From Bacillus ectoiniformans (GTDB lineage: Bacteria; Bacillota; Bacilli; Bacillales; Domibacillaceae): DNA of 64,000 nucleotides. This document shows positions 9,250 to 17,240 of the stretch, piece by piece. How positions within the stretch are numbered: position 1 is the stretch's first letter; each line of letters opens with the position of its first letter. Under the pieces are notes generated by a model. That model did not search any database, was not told the DNA's origin, and worked only from the letters and a program-made list of their open reading frames with translations. Made by a program: the position numbers and the translations under genes. The stretch is from positions 124,001 to 188,000 of the forward strand of contig NZ_JAFBES010000001.1 in the NCBI RefSeq assembly GCF_016908875.1, in the 5' to 3' direction.

Positions 9250-9319
9250 TTCTTTTCGGCCATTGGTGATTTCTTTTCATACAAACGTTTTTCTTTTCAC
9301 TCGCTCTCTAGTTCTTTTC
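9250..9319. repeat. Four phased TTCTTTTC direct repeats
   Basis: TTCTTTTC occurs at 9250, 9271, 9291 and 9312, spacings of 21, 20 and 21 bases, about two helical turns. Two copies extend to TTCTTTTCATACA. There is no convincing gene here: a short open frame covers the region but lacks a ribosome site and family features. The flanks 9085-9249 and 9325-9380 hold nothing else I recognise. Confidence 0.5.
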
Positions 9320-9380
9320 ATACAGCACTGCTTATTTACACTGAGACTTCTTAACTTTTCATCCGCACTTTTATTTCCCC

Positions 9381-9419
9381 ACACAAAAACACCTGTCGGG
9401 ACGACAGGTGTTTTTGTGT
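9381..9419. terminator. Perfect 17-bp inverted repeat, likely bidirectional terminator
   Basis: Arms ACACAAAAACACCTGTC and GACAGGTGTTTTTGTGT pair perfectly around a 5-base loop, with T-tracts inside both arms. It lies between the ftsZ-side repeat array and spoIIGA, and would stop transcripts coming out of ftsZ through the repeats. Confidence 0.7.
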
Positions 9420-9460
9420 AAAGATATTCTAATTTTGAAAAACGCAGCTTCCGTTCTTGG

Positions 9461-9582
9461 TGTTGTCTAGCATATCCAGCTAGGTCCTCGGGGCAAAAGA
9501 TCAGCCACCATAAAGGCACAAAACGCCTTTTTGGTGGCTGCCTATTTGCCTGTCGTTCCTGAACAGCGTAATTTGCTTTTCG
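9461..9582 (+). repeat. Structured ~120-bp repeat, array 1 copy 1
   Basis: The repeat unit starts TGTCTAGC, carries GCTAGG-N-(G/C)CTCGGG-NCAAAAGATC, then a central hairpin, GCCTATTTGCC, CCTGAAC and an end near TTTGCTTTTCG. In this copy the central hairpin arms are 9503-9517 and 9525-9539 (14 of 15 paired) with a 7-base loop. The 5' arm GCATATCCAGCT does not match this copy's own 3' arm AGCGTAATTTGC. It has no coding potential and no insertion-sequence features. Confidence 0.85.
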
Positions 9583-9586
9583 ATAG

Positions 9587-9706
9587 TGTCTAGCAAATCT
9601 CGCTAGGTGCTTGGGTCAAAAGATCTTTTTCCCTAAAGGCAAAGAGCGCCTTTTGGGAAAAAGCCTATTTGCCCTTCACACCTGAACAAACGGCTTTTGC
9701 TTTTCG
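9587..9706 (+). repeat. Structured ~120-bp repeat, array 1 copy 2
   Basis: Same architecture as copy 1 but with a different central stem: arms 9625-9640 and 9648-9663 (15 of 16 paired), in which GCCACC/GGTGGC is replaced by TTTTCCC/GGGAAAA. The outer 5' arm GCAAATCTCGCT and 3' arm AACGGCTTTTGC share only the outermost bases; the 3' arm is the exact complement of the 5' arm of a copy in array 2. Confidence 0.85.
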
Positions 9707-9830
9707 GTGTTGTCCAGCATATCCAGCTAGGAGCTCGGGCAAAAGATCAGCCACCATAAAGGCACAAAACGCCTTTTTGGTGGCTGCCTATTTGCCTTTC
9801 ACTCCTGAACAGCTGGATATGCTTTTCGTG
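9707..9830 (+). repeat. Structured ~120-bp repeat, array 1 copy 3
   Basis: The most complete copy. Outer arms GCATATCCAGCT (9717-9728) and AGCTGGATATGC (9811-9822) are perfectly complementary over 12 bp and enclose GGGCAAA/TTTGCC and the central hairpin (same stem as copy 1). The unit ends at 9830, directly against the ftsZ stop codon, so the whole array is on the ftsZ transcript in antisense orientation. Confidence 0.87.
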
Positions 9831-10988
9831 TTACCTGCGTCTGTTTCTGTTTCTTAGGAACGTTGGGATGTCTAGTGTGTCTTCTACTGGCTGTGAAGAT
9901 GGTCTGTGCATTGATTCTTGCTGAACAGGCTCTTCTCTTCTTGGCTCGCGCTCGCGTTTTGGAGCAGCTGGAGCAGGGTCTGGCTGCTTCATTTGTCCAA
10001 ATGATGCGCGCGGCTGCTTGGAAGGCTGCAGATCAGACTCTTTGAATCCAGTAGCGATCACAGTAACGATGATTTCATCTTTTAGGTTTTCGTTAATAAC
10101 GGAACCAAAGATCATGTTTACTTCTTGATCAGAAGCGGAAGCAACGATATCGGCTGCTTCTTGTACTTCATACAAGCTAAGGTTTGTGCCGCCGGTGATA
10201 TTCATTAGTACACCTTGAGCTCCATCAATTGATTTTTCAAGCAATGGGCTGGAGATGGCTTTCTTTGCTGCTTCTGTCGCACGGTTTTCACCGGAAGCGA
10301 CACCAATTCCCATTAAGGCAGACCCTTTATTGGCCATAATCGTTTTCACGTCAGCAAAGTCAAGGTTGATCAGACCAGGAACTGCGATTAGTTCAGAGAT
10401 GCCTTGAACCCCTTGGCGAAGCACATTGTCGGCTTCTCTAAACGCTTCAAGCATCGGCGTGCTTTTATCAACGATTTCTAATAGACGGTCATTTGGAATG
10501 ACAATCAACGTATCTACAGCTGCCTTCATAGCTTCAATACCGCCAGCAGCTTGAGTAGCTCTCTTGCGTCCTTCAAATGTAAACGGGCGAGTAACGATAC
10601 CAACCGTTAAAGCGCCAAGATCTTTTGCGATTTGAGCAATAACTGGAGCTGCACCGGTACCAGTACCGCCGCCCATTCCTGCCGTTACGAAGACCATATC
10701 GGCTCCGCGAAGAGCTTCTTCGATTTGTTCTTTGCTTTCTTCTGCCGCTTTTTTACCCACTTCTGGGTTAGCGCCGGCACCTAGGCCGCGAGTTAATTTC
10801 GAACCGATTTGCATTTTAATTTCAGCTTTGGAGAGATTTAAGGCTTGAGCATCTGTATTAACTGCAATAAATTCTACTCCCTGAACGCCATGCTCGATCA
10901 TGCGGTTTACTGCGTTGTTACCGCCACCGCCGACACCTATTACTTTTATCGTAGCTAATGAGTCTAAACTAGTATCAAATTCTAACAT
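9831..10988 (-). CDS. ftsZ: Cell division GTPase FtsZ
   Basis: Tubulin-like GTPase that forms the Z ring. The 385-residue product carries the tubulin signature GGGTGTG at residues 106-112, the N-terminal [11 protein letters not shown] nucleotide loop and the T7-loop region near 205-215 ([11 protein letters not shown]). A proline- and charge-rich linker (about 320-365) leads to the C-terminal peptide [13 protein letters not shown], which binds FtsA, SepF and EzrA. It lies 41 bases after ftsA. The stop codon abuts the repeat array. Confidence 0.99.
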   Translation of the reverse strand: MLEFDTSLDSLATIKVIGVGGGGNNAVNRMIEHGVQGVEFIAVNTDAQALNLSKAEIKMQIGSKLTRGLGAGANPEVGKKAAEESKEQIEEALRGADMVFVTAGMGGGTGTGAAPVIAQIAKDLGALTVGIVTRPFTFEGRKRATQAAGGIEAMKAAVDTLIVIPNDRLLEIVDKSTPMLEAFREADNVLRQGVQGISELIAVPGLINLDFADVKTIMANKGSALMGIGVASGENRATEAAKKAISSPLLEKSIDGAQGVLMNITGGTNLSLYEVQEAADIVASASDQEVNMIFGSVINENLKDEIIVTVIATGFKESDLQPSKQPRASFGQMKQPDPAPAAPKREREPRREEPVQQESMHRPSSQPVEDTLDIPTFLRNRNRRR

Positions 10989-11029
10989 ATGACAAATCCT
11001 CCTAATTCGTCCTTATTTCTCTGCGATGA

Positions 11030-12322
11030 CTATTCTTCGAAAAAGTACCCGAAAAATTTCTTCACTTTAGAAGTCAGCTTTTCGTCCTGCTGCTTTTCAG
11101 GTTTTTCCCTCTTAGGCTGCGCTGTATTTTCCTGCTTCCGATTTTCTGGAACAGATATAGGCTCTGGCGTAGCACTTACTTTTCTGCCTACTAATCTAGC
11201 ATTTTTATACGCATATTTAATTAAACCAACAGCTGTCGTGTATTGAGGCTCTCTTACACCAATATAATCCGGTATAGCGACTCTTACACGGTTTTGGAAG
11301 ACATCTTGAGCTAAATCCAAGATACCTGGAATAGCGGAAGTTCCGCCTGTTAGCACACAACCTCCAGGCACATCGTTAATTCCGAGATGTCTTAGTTCTT
11401 CAATCACCATGTCAAAGACTTCTTCCAATCTAGCTTCAATGATATCAGAAATTTCTAGCTGATTAAATTGCTGATGCTGATCGCTTCCAATAATCGGCAC
11501 GCTGAAGATTTCTTCTTCAGATGCCAAGTCGTAAAAGGCATGTCCATATTTGAGCTTGATTTGCTCTGCATCTTCTGTCGTTGTACGAAGACCAATAGAC
11601 AAGTCTTTAGTAATATGGTCTCCGCCGATTGGAAAGACTGCAGCAGCTTTAATGTGCCCTTGGTTATATACAGCGAGCGTGGTTGAACCGCCGCCGATAT
11701 CAATGAGTACGGTTCCAAGGTTTTGTTCATCTTTCGATAATGCAATTTCTCCTGCCGCCAAAGGCTGAAGAACGATATCCATGATTTCCAGTCCAGCTCG
11801 TTCTACACAACGCAATGTATTATGTAAAAAAGTTTTTGAACCAGTTACAATAATGCCTTCCATTTCTAAACGGACACCAATCATGCCACGAGGATCATTG
11901 ATTTCATCTAGTCCGTCCACGATAAACTGTTTAGGAATAGTATTCACAATTTCCCGATCAGGCGGAATCGACATGACCTGGCAAGCATCCATCACTCTTG
12001 ATACGTCGTCATCATTGATTTCTCTATTGTCGCTTGCAACGGCTACTACTCCGCTGCATGGTTGAAGTATAGCATGGTTTCCGGCAATTCCGACAATAAC
12101 CTGCTTGATCTCCATGCCAACCATTCTCTCTGCTTGTTCAATTGCCTTCTTTATTGAATGAACGGTTTCGTCAATATCGACGACAGAACCCTTGCGAATT
12201 CCTTTAGATTTGACATTCCCCACACCGATAATATTTAGTGAATCACCATTCATTTCTCCGATGATTACTTTAATAGCGGATGTACCGATGTCAAGACTCA
12301 CTAGTATTTCATTGCTGTTCAT
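11030..12322 (-). CDS. ftsA: Cell division protein FtsA
   Basis: Actin-family ATPase that ties FtsZ filaments to the membrane. I choose the ATG at 12322 (430 residues): AGGAGGTG sits seven bases upstream and the N-terminus MNSNEILVSLDIGTSAIK is the actin phosphate-1 motif; the longer frame to 12370 adds unsupported residues. The phosphate-2 motif is VLIDIGGGSTTLAVY and the C-terminal amphipathic membrane helix is SKVKKFFGYFFEE. Several promoters lie upstream. Confidence 0.97.
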   Translation of the reverse strand: MNSNEILVSLDIGTSAIKVIIGEMNGDSLNIIGVGNVKSKGIRKGSVVDIDETVHSIKKAIEQAERMVGMEIKQVIVGIAGNHAILQPCSGVVAVASDNREINDDDVSRVMDACQVMSIPPDREIVNTIPKQFIVDGLDEINDPRGMIGVRLEMEGIIVTGSKTFLHNTLRCVERAGLEIMDIVLQPLAAGEIALSKDEQNLGTVLIDIGGGSTTLAVYNQGHIKAAAVFPIGGDHITKDLSIGLRTTTEDAEQIKLKYGHAFYDLASEEEIFSVPIIGSDQHQQFNQLEISDIIEARLEEVFDMVIEELRHLGINDVPGGCVLTGGTSAIPGILDLAQDVFQNRVRVAIPDYIGVREPQYTTAVGLIKYAYKNARLVGRKVSATPEPISVPENRKQENTAQPKREKPEKQQDEKLTSKVKKFFGYFFEE

Positions 12323-12390
12323 TCTTTGGCACCTCCTTTGACTCCAAAAAACTATTAGTTCGAACAACAACTGTTGTTAATTATCGAATT

Positions 12391-12418
12391 TTTATACAAA
12401 AATATTCGGCATTTTCAA
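12391..12418 (-). promoter_or_regulatory. Sigma-A promoter proximal to ftsA
   Basis: On the minus strand TTGAAA (12418-12413), 16 bases, TATAAA (12396-12391). It overlaps the sigma-H promoter below. A small inverted repeat AACAACA/TGTTGTT (about 12363-12378) lies between it and the ftsA ribosome site. Confidence 0.6.
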
Positions 12419-12431
12419 CGTAATTCCCTTT
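12404..12431 (-). promoter_or_regulatory. Sigma-H promoter of ftsA
   Basis: On the minus strand AAAGGGAAT (12431-12423), 12 bases, GCCGAAT (12410-12404). The -10 matches the sigma-H consensus RnnGAAT fully and the -35 matches RnAGGAWWW at all but one position. B. subtilis ftsAZ is known to have a sigma-H promoter that raises FtsZ at sporulation. Confidence 0.6.
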
Positions 12432-12565
12432 AAAATTTTCACATTTTTTATCTTTTTATCTAATTTGCTATCAAACAGGCGATCATTTTTAAGTGCGAGA
12501 CTTAAATAATGTTGAAAAGCGGCAAAAGACAGGCTGCTTGCTGTCACACTAAGTCTACACCAAGA

Positions 12566-12593
12566 TGTATACCTAGAAAAGGCAAACTTGCAA
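12566..12593 (-). promoter_or_regulatory. Distal sigma-A promoter upstream of ftsA
   Basis: On the minus strand TTGCAA (12593-12588), 16 bases, TATACA (12571-12566). With the two proximal promoters this accounts for much of the 347-base divIB-ftsA gap, in which I see no gene; the B. subtilis sbp, ylxW and ylxX genes are absent here. Confidence 0.45.
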
Positions 12594-12669
12594 AGAAACC
12601 TTGAGAAATAAAGACATAATGAACGTTTTGTGCTAAAACAGGTAATATATACTGCTCATTAAAAAATGC

Positions 12670-13461
12670 TTATTGCTCTTCTTGAACTTCTTCAGCCTCT
12701 GCCTTCTTTTTTTCATCAATTTTATACGCTTTAAAATAAGAACCCACTTCTAAATCAATGACCCCTTTCACATTCGGATTCAATTGGCTGACAATTGACG
12801 GGTAATAGGTCATTTTTTCAGAAAATGTTTTCATTGTTGCTGACACTTCAAAGCCATCATTCATAAATAGACTAATATGATAAGGGTCTGACTTCTTCGG
12901 CGCATAATGAATTTCTGAGATAGAATTAGTGATCTCTTCCGGCAGTTCCTCTAAACCTTTCATCATGAGCTCTAAGGCTTTGCCTTCTTTAAACCCATAC
13001 ATGATCGGCAATTGATCCGGAGCGGAAGTATCGGGCTTTTGCACAATGTTTCCATTGTCGAGCACCGGGTAGAATAGAATTCCTTTAGCCAAATACGCAA
13101 GCTTGCTTTGTTCCGTCACCTTAATTTTGACCTTGTTTGGAAAGCCTAAAGAAACTTCCGCCTCTTTGATTTTTGGATTTTTTTGAAGTTTCTCCTGAAC
13201 GCTGCCTTGATTTACTTTCCATACACTGATGCCGCTTTCTATTTCGCTTTGTTCAACAATTTCTTTCTCATCGACCAAGACATTGCCGCTCACTTCAATT
13301 TTTTGTATTCGGCTTAATGAAGACTGAAAATAAATGACTGTGAGCACGAGCAAGAAAAACACTGTGATCAGCGCGATGAGACGCCTATTCGCTTTTTTCT
13401 TTCTCATATGTTTGAGCTTTGGAATTCGTTCTTCAATCGACACTAATTTTCCTTTTTCCAT
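12670..13461 (-). CDS. divIB: Cell division protein DivIB/FtsQ
   Basis: 263-residue bitopic membrane protein of the divisome, partner of FtsL and DivIC. It has a basic cytoplasmic N-terminus (KHMRKKKANRR), one transmembrane helix at about 28-46, a POTRA domain (IQKIEVSGNVLVDEKEIV, about 52-120), the FtsQ/DivIB beta domain and an acidic C-terminal tail. Length and order fit B. subtilis DivIB. It is followed by the ftsA promoter region. Confidence 0.95.
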   Translation of the reverse strand: MEKGKLVSIEERIPKLKHMRKKKANRRLIALITVFFLLVLTVIYFQSSLSRIQKIEVSGNVLVDEKEIVEQSEIESGISVWKVNQGSVQEKLQKNPKIKEAEVSLGFPNKVKIKVTEQSKLAYLAKGILFYPVLDNGNIVQKPDTSAPDQLPIMYGFKEGKALELMMKGLEELPEEITNSISEIHYAPKKSDPYHISLFMNDGFEVSATMKTFSEKMTYYPSIVSQLNPNVKGVIDLEVGSYFKAYKIDEKKKAEAEEVQEEQ

Positions 13462-13596
13462 TCCCTTTCCTCCCGATCAAACGAACATACTTAAAAATAT
13501 AAACGGAAGAATGGCACGAAAAAAATCATGCCATTTATTTTATCTAATGCTTCTATTGTAAAGCAGAGGAATACAGGATAAAAGAAAAATACCTAA

Positions 13597-14505
13597 TTAT
13601 TTTCGGCCTATTATTTCCACTTCTGTTTCCATTTCAATTCCAAATTTATCTTTAATCACAGTTTTGGCATGTTCAATCAGCGCGAGAACATCTTCCGCAG
13701 AAGCTCCTCCTGTATTAACGATGAAATTACCATGCAGTTCTGAGATTTGCGCACCGCCAATTTGATGTCCCTTCAGCCCAGCACGCTCGATCAAACTTCC
13801 TGCATGTTCAGGGAGCGGATTACGGAAGATGCTGCCTGCGCAAGGACGATCCCATGGCTGGGTATCCCGGCGGTAGTCTTTATGCTTCTTCATCATCTCT
13901 GTAATTTCAGACCGGTCTCCTTTTTCAAGGTTAAACACCGCTTCTAAAACGACTCCCGGACGCTTTTTCTGCAGCAGTGAAGTTCTGTATGAAAAGTCCA
14001 TCTCCTCTTTAGAAAGCCATTCCATCGTTCCATCTTGGAATAGAATATGCGCTTTTTCAAGGATATTGGAAATGTCAGAGCCATGTGCTCCCGCGTTCAT
14101 ATATACAGCTCCGCCTACGGATGCCGGGATGCCGCCTGCGAATTCAAGGCCTTTTAATCCTGAACGTCCCGCTTGCGTAGAAAGTACGATTAATGGGTAG
14201 CCGCTTCCTACAGTTACTTTTGTTTCGTTCATCTCCATATGATCAAGTCCTTTTCCAAGCTTAATCACAACACCAGAGATCCCACCGTCTGCTACTAGAA
14301 GATTAGACCCTCTGCCGATGGCACGCCAAGGGAGATTATATTTTTTTACAATATCCATCGTTTTTTTAATATTTTCTATGGAGTCCGGCTCCACTAACAG
14401 GTCTGCCGGTCCGCCAATTTTCATCGTTGTATGATTAGCTAATGGCTCATCTTCTTTAACCGCTCCAACTTTCTGCGCCAATAGTTCTTGTTTGATTTTC
14501 TCCAA
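13597..14505 (-). CDS. murB: UDP-N-acetylenolpyruvoylglucosamine reductase MurB
   Basis: FAD/NADPH enzyme that reduces UDP-GlcNAc-enolpyruvate to UDP-MurNAc, in the cytoplasm. The 302-residue type II MurB has the FAD-binding segments [13 protein letters not shown] and [15 protein letters not shown], the catalytic-region serine in CAGSIFRNP, and [15 protein letters not shown] near the C-terminus. It starts 24 bases after murG. The 135-base gap to divIB holds an imperfect hairpin with its T-run in the loop, which is not a typical terminator. Confidence 0.97.
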   Translation of the reverse strand: MEKIKQELLAQKVGAVKEDEPLANHTTMKIGGPADLLVEPDSIENIKKTMDIVKKYNLPWRAIGRGSNLLVADGGISGVVIKLGKGLDHMEMNETKVTVGSGYPLIVLSTQAGRSGLKGLEFAGGIPASVGGAVYMNAGAHGSDISNILEKAHILFQDGTMEWLSKEEMDFSYRTSLLQKKRPGVVLEAVFNLEKGDRSEITEMMKKHKDYRRDTQPWDRPCAGSIFRNPLPEHAGSLIERAGLKGHQIGGAQISELHGNFIVNTGGASAEDVLALIEHAKTVIKDKFGIEMETEVEIIGRK

Positions 14506-14529
14506 GCTGAACCGCTCCTTTTCCTTTCG

Positions 14530-15621
14530 TTATTTCGCCAGCTGAAGCATGACTGAATACAATCGTTCAGAGGCATCTTTAATGCCAAGATCTGCAGCAG
14601 CCTGTTTCATATTTTCCAGTTCACTTTCGTCCATTAAAATCCGGTCTAACTGCGAAATGAATGAATCGGCTGTGAGCTCTTGCTCTTTTAGTAAGAAGGC
14701 TGCTCCTCTGCTTGTCAGTGAGAGCGCATTTTTCTCTTGATGATTATTTGTCACATAAGGACTCGGAACAAGGATGCTTGGCAGTCCTAAGGCTGTTAAT
14801 TCTGCCAAAGTGGTAGCCCCTGCTCTTGATACCACAAGGTCAGATTCTGCCAGCACTTCGGGCATATTATGAATAAATGGAGTAATGGCCACGTTAGACG
14901 GCGCACCAGCAGCCTTGATTTCCTCCAGCACTTTGTCGTAATGGACATCTCCCGTTACATAAAGAACTTGATAGTCTCTTTTAGCTAGTGCAGGAATGGC
15001 TTTCACTACCGCATCATTAATTGGCCGCGCGCCTCGGCTGCCGCCAAAAATCAACACTGTCTTCTTGTCTTCTTCAAGACCATGAGCCTTTAGCTGCCCT
15101 GCGGGACGAGCATTAATGACTTCCGATGCTCGTGGGTTGCCAGTAAGAACCACTTTGCCTGACGGGAAGAATTCTTTGGCTGAATCAAAACAGATCGCTA
15201 CCTTATCCACGTATTTGCTCAAAAATTTATTCGTAAGGCCAGGCACGCTGTTTTGTTCATGAACGATTGACGGAATGCCTAATTTGGCTGCTGCGTAGAC
15301 AACTGGTCCGCAAACATAGCCGCCGGTGCCTATCACGACATCAGGTTTGAATTCTTTCAGCATCTTTTTACAATCTTGAACACCCTTTAAAAATCTCATA
15401 ACTGTTTTTACATTTTCAAATGATACAGAACGTTTAAAGCCTGTGATTTCAATAGAACGAAATGGAATGTTTTCTCTTGTTACTAACTTCGATTCCAGTC
15501 CCTTTTCTGTCCCGATATATAAAAAAGATGTTTCAGGATGTTTTTCTTTGATCGTTCGAATAAGGGCTAAGGCCGGATAGATATGTCCTCCTGTTCCGCC
15601 GCCGCTGACAACGATTTTCAT
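14530..15621 (-). CDS. murG: Lipid II synthase (GlcNAc transferase) MurG
   Basis: GT28 glycosyltransferase that adds GlcNAc to lipid I at the inner face of the membrane. 363 residues; the N-terminal glycine-rich loop [16 protein letters not shown] (about 5-20), the inter-domain [10 protein letters not shown] equivalent ([10 protein letters not shown]), the second nucleotide loop [12 protein letters not shown] (about 190) and the [23 protein letters not shown] donor-binding helix are all present. It is separated from spoVE by 437 bases with terminators. Confidence 0.97.
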   Translation of the reverse strand: MKIVVSGGGTGGHIYPALALIRTIKEKHPETSFLYIGTEKGLESKLVTRENIPFRSIEITGFKRSVSFENVKTVMRFLKGVQDCKKMLKEFKPDVVIGTGGYVCGPVVYAAAKLGIPSIVHEQNSVPGLTNKFLSKYVDKVAICFDSAKEFFPSGKVVLTGNPRASEVINARPAGQLKAHGLEEDKKTVLIFGGSRGARPINDAVVKAIPALAKRDYQVLYVTGDVHYDKVLEEIKAAGAPSNVAITPFIHNMPEVLAESDLVVSRAGATTLAELTALGLPSILVPSPYVTNNHQEKNALSLTSRGAAFLLKEQELTADSFISQLDRILMDESELENMKQAAADLGIKDASERLYSVMLQLAK

Positions 15622-15933
15622 ATATACTTCACCTCTAATTAATCACTGCATGCACTGCATCTCTATGTATTTGTATGTTTATTATGTGGAAAATGTTTCA
15701 CTTCGACTCTTCGTTCTTTTTTAAAAATGAGGATGAAGAGTATCCGTCCTATCATACTACAATGTCTCGTAAACAAGTAGATTTAAAAAGAATTGAAATA
15801 TAAACAACAAGAATGTAGCATTTCTGTGGTAATTGTTATACTTTTTCTTATTCTTCTTCTGTCTAGATGTATGTGCAAGGATGAGTGCAATCTCATCTTA
15901 AATCAATGTGTATCGATAAGCAAATAATATCTT
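15622..15933. other. Gene-free stretch upstream of murG
   Basis: About 310 bases of AT-rich sequence between murG and the terminators that follow spoVE. On the minus strand there is a -10-like TATGAT near 15750 without a convincing -35. I see no open frame with a ribosome site, no repeat and no RNA motif. It probably carries the promoter that re-initiates transcription for murG-murB-divIB. Confidence 0.4.
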
Positions 15934-15959
15934 AAAAAAAGAGAAACATTTCCTGTTTC
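15934..15959 (-). terminator. Second hairpin terminator after spoVE
   Basis: On the minus strand GAAACA-GGAAA-TGTTTC followed by TCTTTTTTT. It lies about 75 bases beyond the first terminator. Confidence 0.6.
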
Positions 15960-16028
15960 CTTGAATCATTCACTCTTTTAACGCACGATTCCCCTTCTAT
16001 CAGTGCCCCTCACCTTTCATATTTCACT

Positions 16029-16060
16029 AAAAAAAAGAAACCATTATATAGGTTTCTTTT
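16029..16060 (-). terminator. Terminator directly after spoVE
   Basis: On the minus strand AAAAGAAACC, an 8-base loop, GGTTTCTTTT and further T residues, starting at the spoVE stop codon. With the second hairpin it separates spoVE from murG. Confidence 0.78.
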
Positions 16061-17159
16061 AATATCTCGCATAGCGGCTAATATTTAATAATATCCCCAT
16101 AGCCATGAGCATGAGGGTCAGTGAAGATCCTCCATAGCTTAAGAATGGCAGTGTGATGCCAGTAACCGGCATTAGCCCTGTAACGACTCCTACATTGATC
16201 ATCACTTGAATGGCAAGCATGGAGATGATTCCCGCTGCAAGCAGACTGCCATACAAATCAGGAGCGCCTAAAGCAATCTTCATTCCTCGCCACAGCAGCA
16301 AGGAAAATAAAAATAAAACAAATGCTCCACCGATAAAGCCAAGTTCCTCCGCTAAAATAGCGAATATAAAGTCTGTTTGGGGCTCAGGCAAGTAAAAAAA
16401 CTTTTGTCTGCTCTCACCAAGGCCAAGGCCGAACAAACCTCCAGGGCCTATCGCATACAAGGACTGTATAATTTGAAAGCCGCTGCCTAGCGGGTCGGAC
16501 CACGGATCTAGAAAGGATGTAATTCGTTTAATCCTATATGGAGCCGATAAAACAAGGGCCGCAAATCCGGCGATTCCTATTACACCCATTACTGCAAAAT
16601 GAAAAATCCGTGCGCCAGAAATAAAAATCATGACGATGCATGTCCCAACCATTACTGTACCAGTCCCCAAGTCCGGCTGCAGCATGATTAAACCAAATGC
16701 TGTGAAGACCAAGGCCAAGGAAGGAAATAATCCTTTCTTGAAATAAATGATATTCTTTTGATTTTCTGACAGGAATCTGGCTAAAAAAATGATCATGGCC
16801 AATTTCATAAATTCGGATGGCTGAATGGAAAAGGCACCTGCTCCGATCCAGCTTTGCGAACCATTTCTGACCATACCGATTCCGGGAATTAATACGAGGA
16901 TTAACAAGACAAAACAAATGATAATAGCTGATTTAGACAAGTGGCGCCACGTCCAGTACTCCACGTTCATAATAAAGAGCATAGCGCCAATCCCTATTGT
17001 TCCAAATAACAGCTGCCTCTTTGCGAAGAAAAAAGCATCATTAAACTTATACTCAGCCCAGATGGCACTTGCACTGTAGACCATCATGATCCCAATCGAA
17101 AGCAGACTGAGAATTAATATGAGCAGCAAATAATCGGGAGCAGTTTTTTTAGCTGGCAA
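16059..17159 (-). CDS. spoVE: Stage V sporulation protein E (SEDS glycosyltransferase)
   Basis: 366-residue polytopic membrane protein of the SEDS family (RodA/FtsW/SpoVE) with about ten transmembrane helices. It makes spore cortex glycan together with the class B PBP SpoVD. Family segments include GIGMVRNGSQSWIGAGAFSIQPSEF split across residues 95-120, LQPDLGTG near 160, FLPEPQTDFIFAILAEELG near 270 (encoded as FYLPEPQTDFI) and GITLPFLSYGGSS near 335. The call of SpoVE rather than FtsW rests on its place between murD and murG; a second SEDS gene lies at 57010-58173. Confidence 0.93.
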   Translation of the reverse strand: MPAKKTAPDYLLLILILSLLSIGIMMVYSASAIWAEYKFNDAFFFAKRQLLFGTIGIGAMLFIMNVEYWTWRHLSKSAIIICFVLLILVLIPGIGMVRNGSQSWIGAGAFSIQPSEFMKLAMIIFLARFLSENQKNIIYFKKGLFPSLALVFTAFGLIMLQPDLGTGTVMVGTCIVMIFISGARIFHFAVMGVIGIAGFAALVLSAPYRIKRITSFLDPWSDPLGSGFQIIQSLYAIGPGGLFGLGLGESRQKFFYLPEPQTDFIFAILAEELGFIGGAFVLFLFSLLLWRGMKIALGAPDLYGSLLAAGIISMLAIQVMINVGVVTGLMPVTGITLPFLSYGGSSLTLMLMAMGILLNISRYARY

Positions 17160-17240
17160 TGGCTAACACCTCTAATTCTTAGAATCAGAGCCTGCCTTGC
17201 TATTCTCGATGACAGTGACAGCTGAAATAAGGCCAAGCTC

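Noticed and set aside
9212-9421. Short plus-strand open frame of 69 codons
   Set aside because: It has no ribosome site, is built from pyrimidine repeats and runs through the inverted repeat; no family resemblance.
9461-9830. CRISPR array
   Set aside because: Units are about 120 bases, internally palindromic throughout, without short direct repeats and unique spacers, and there are no cas genes.
9277-9863. Other open frames across the repeat array, both strands
   Set aside because: They follow the repeat sequence itself and change frame between copies; no ribosome sites.
12363-12378. Inverted repeat before ftsA as a terminator
   Set aside because: No T-tract follows, and it sits between promoter and ribosome site of an essential operon.
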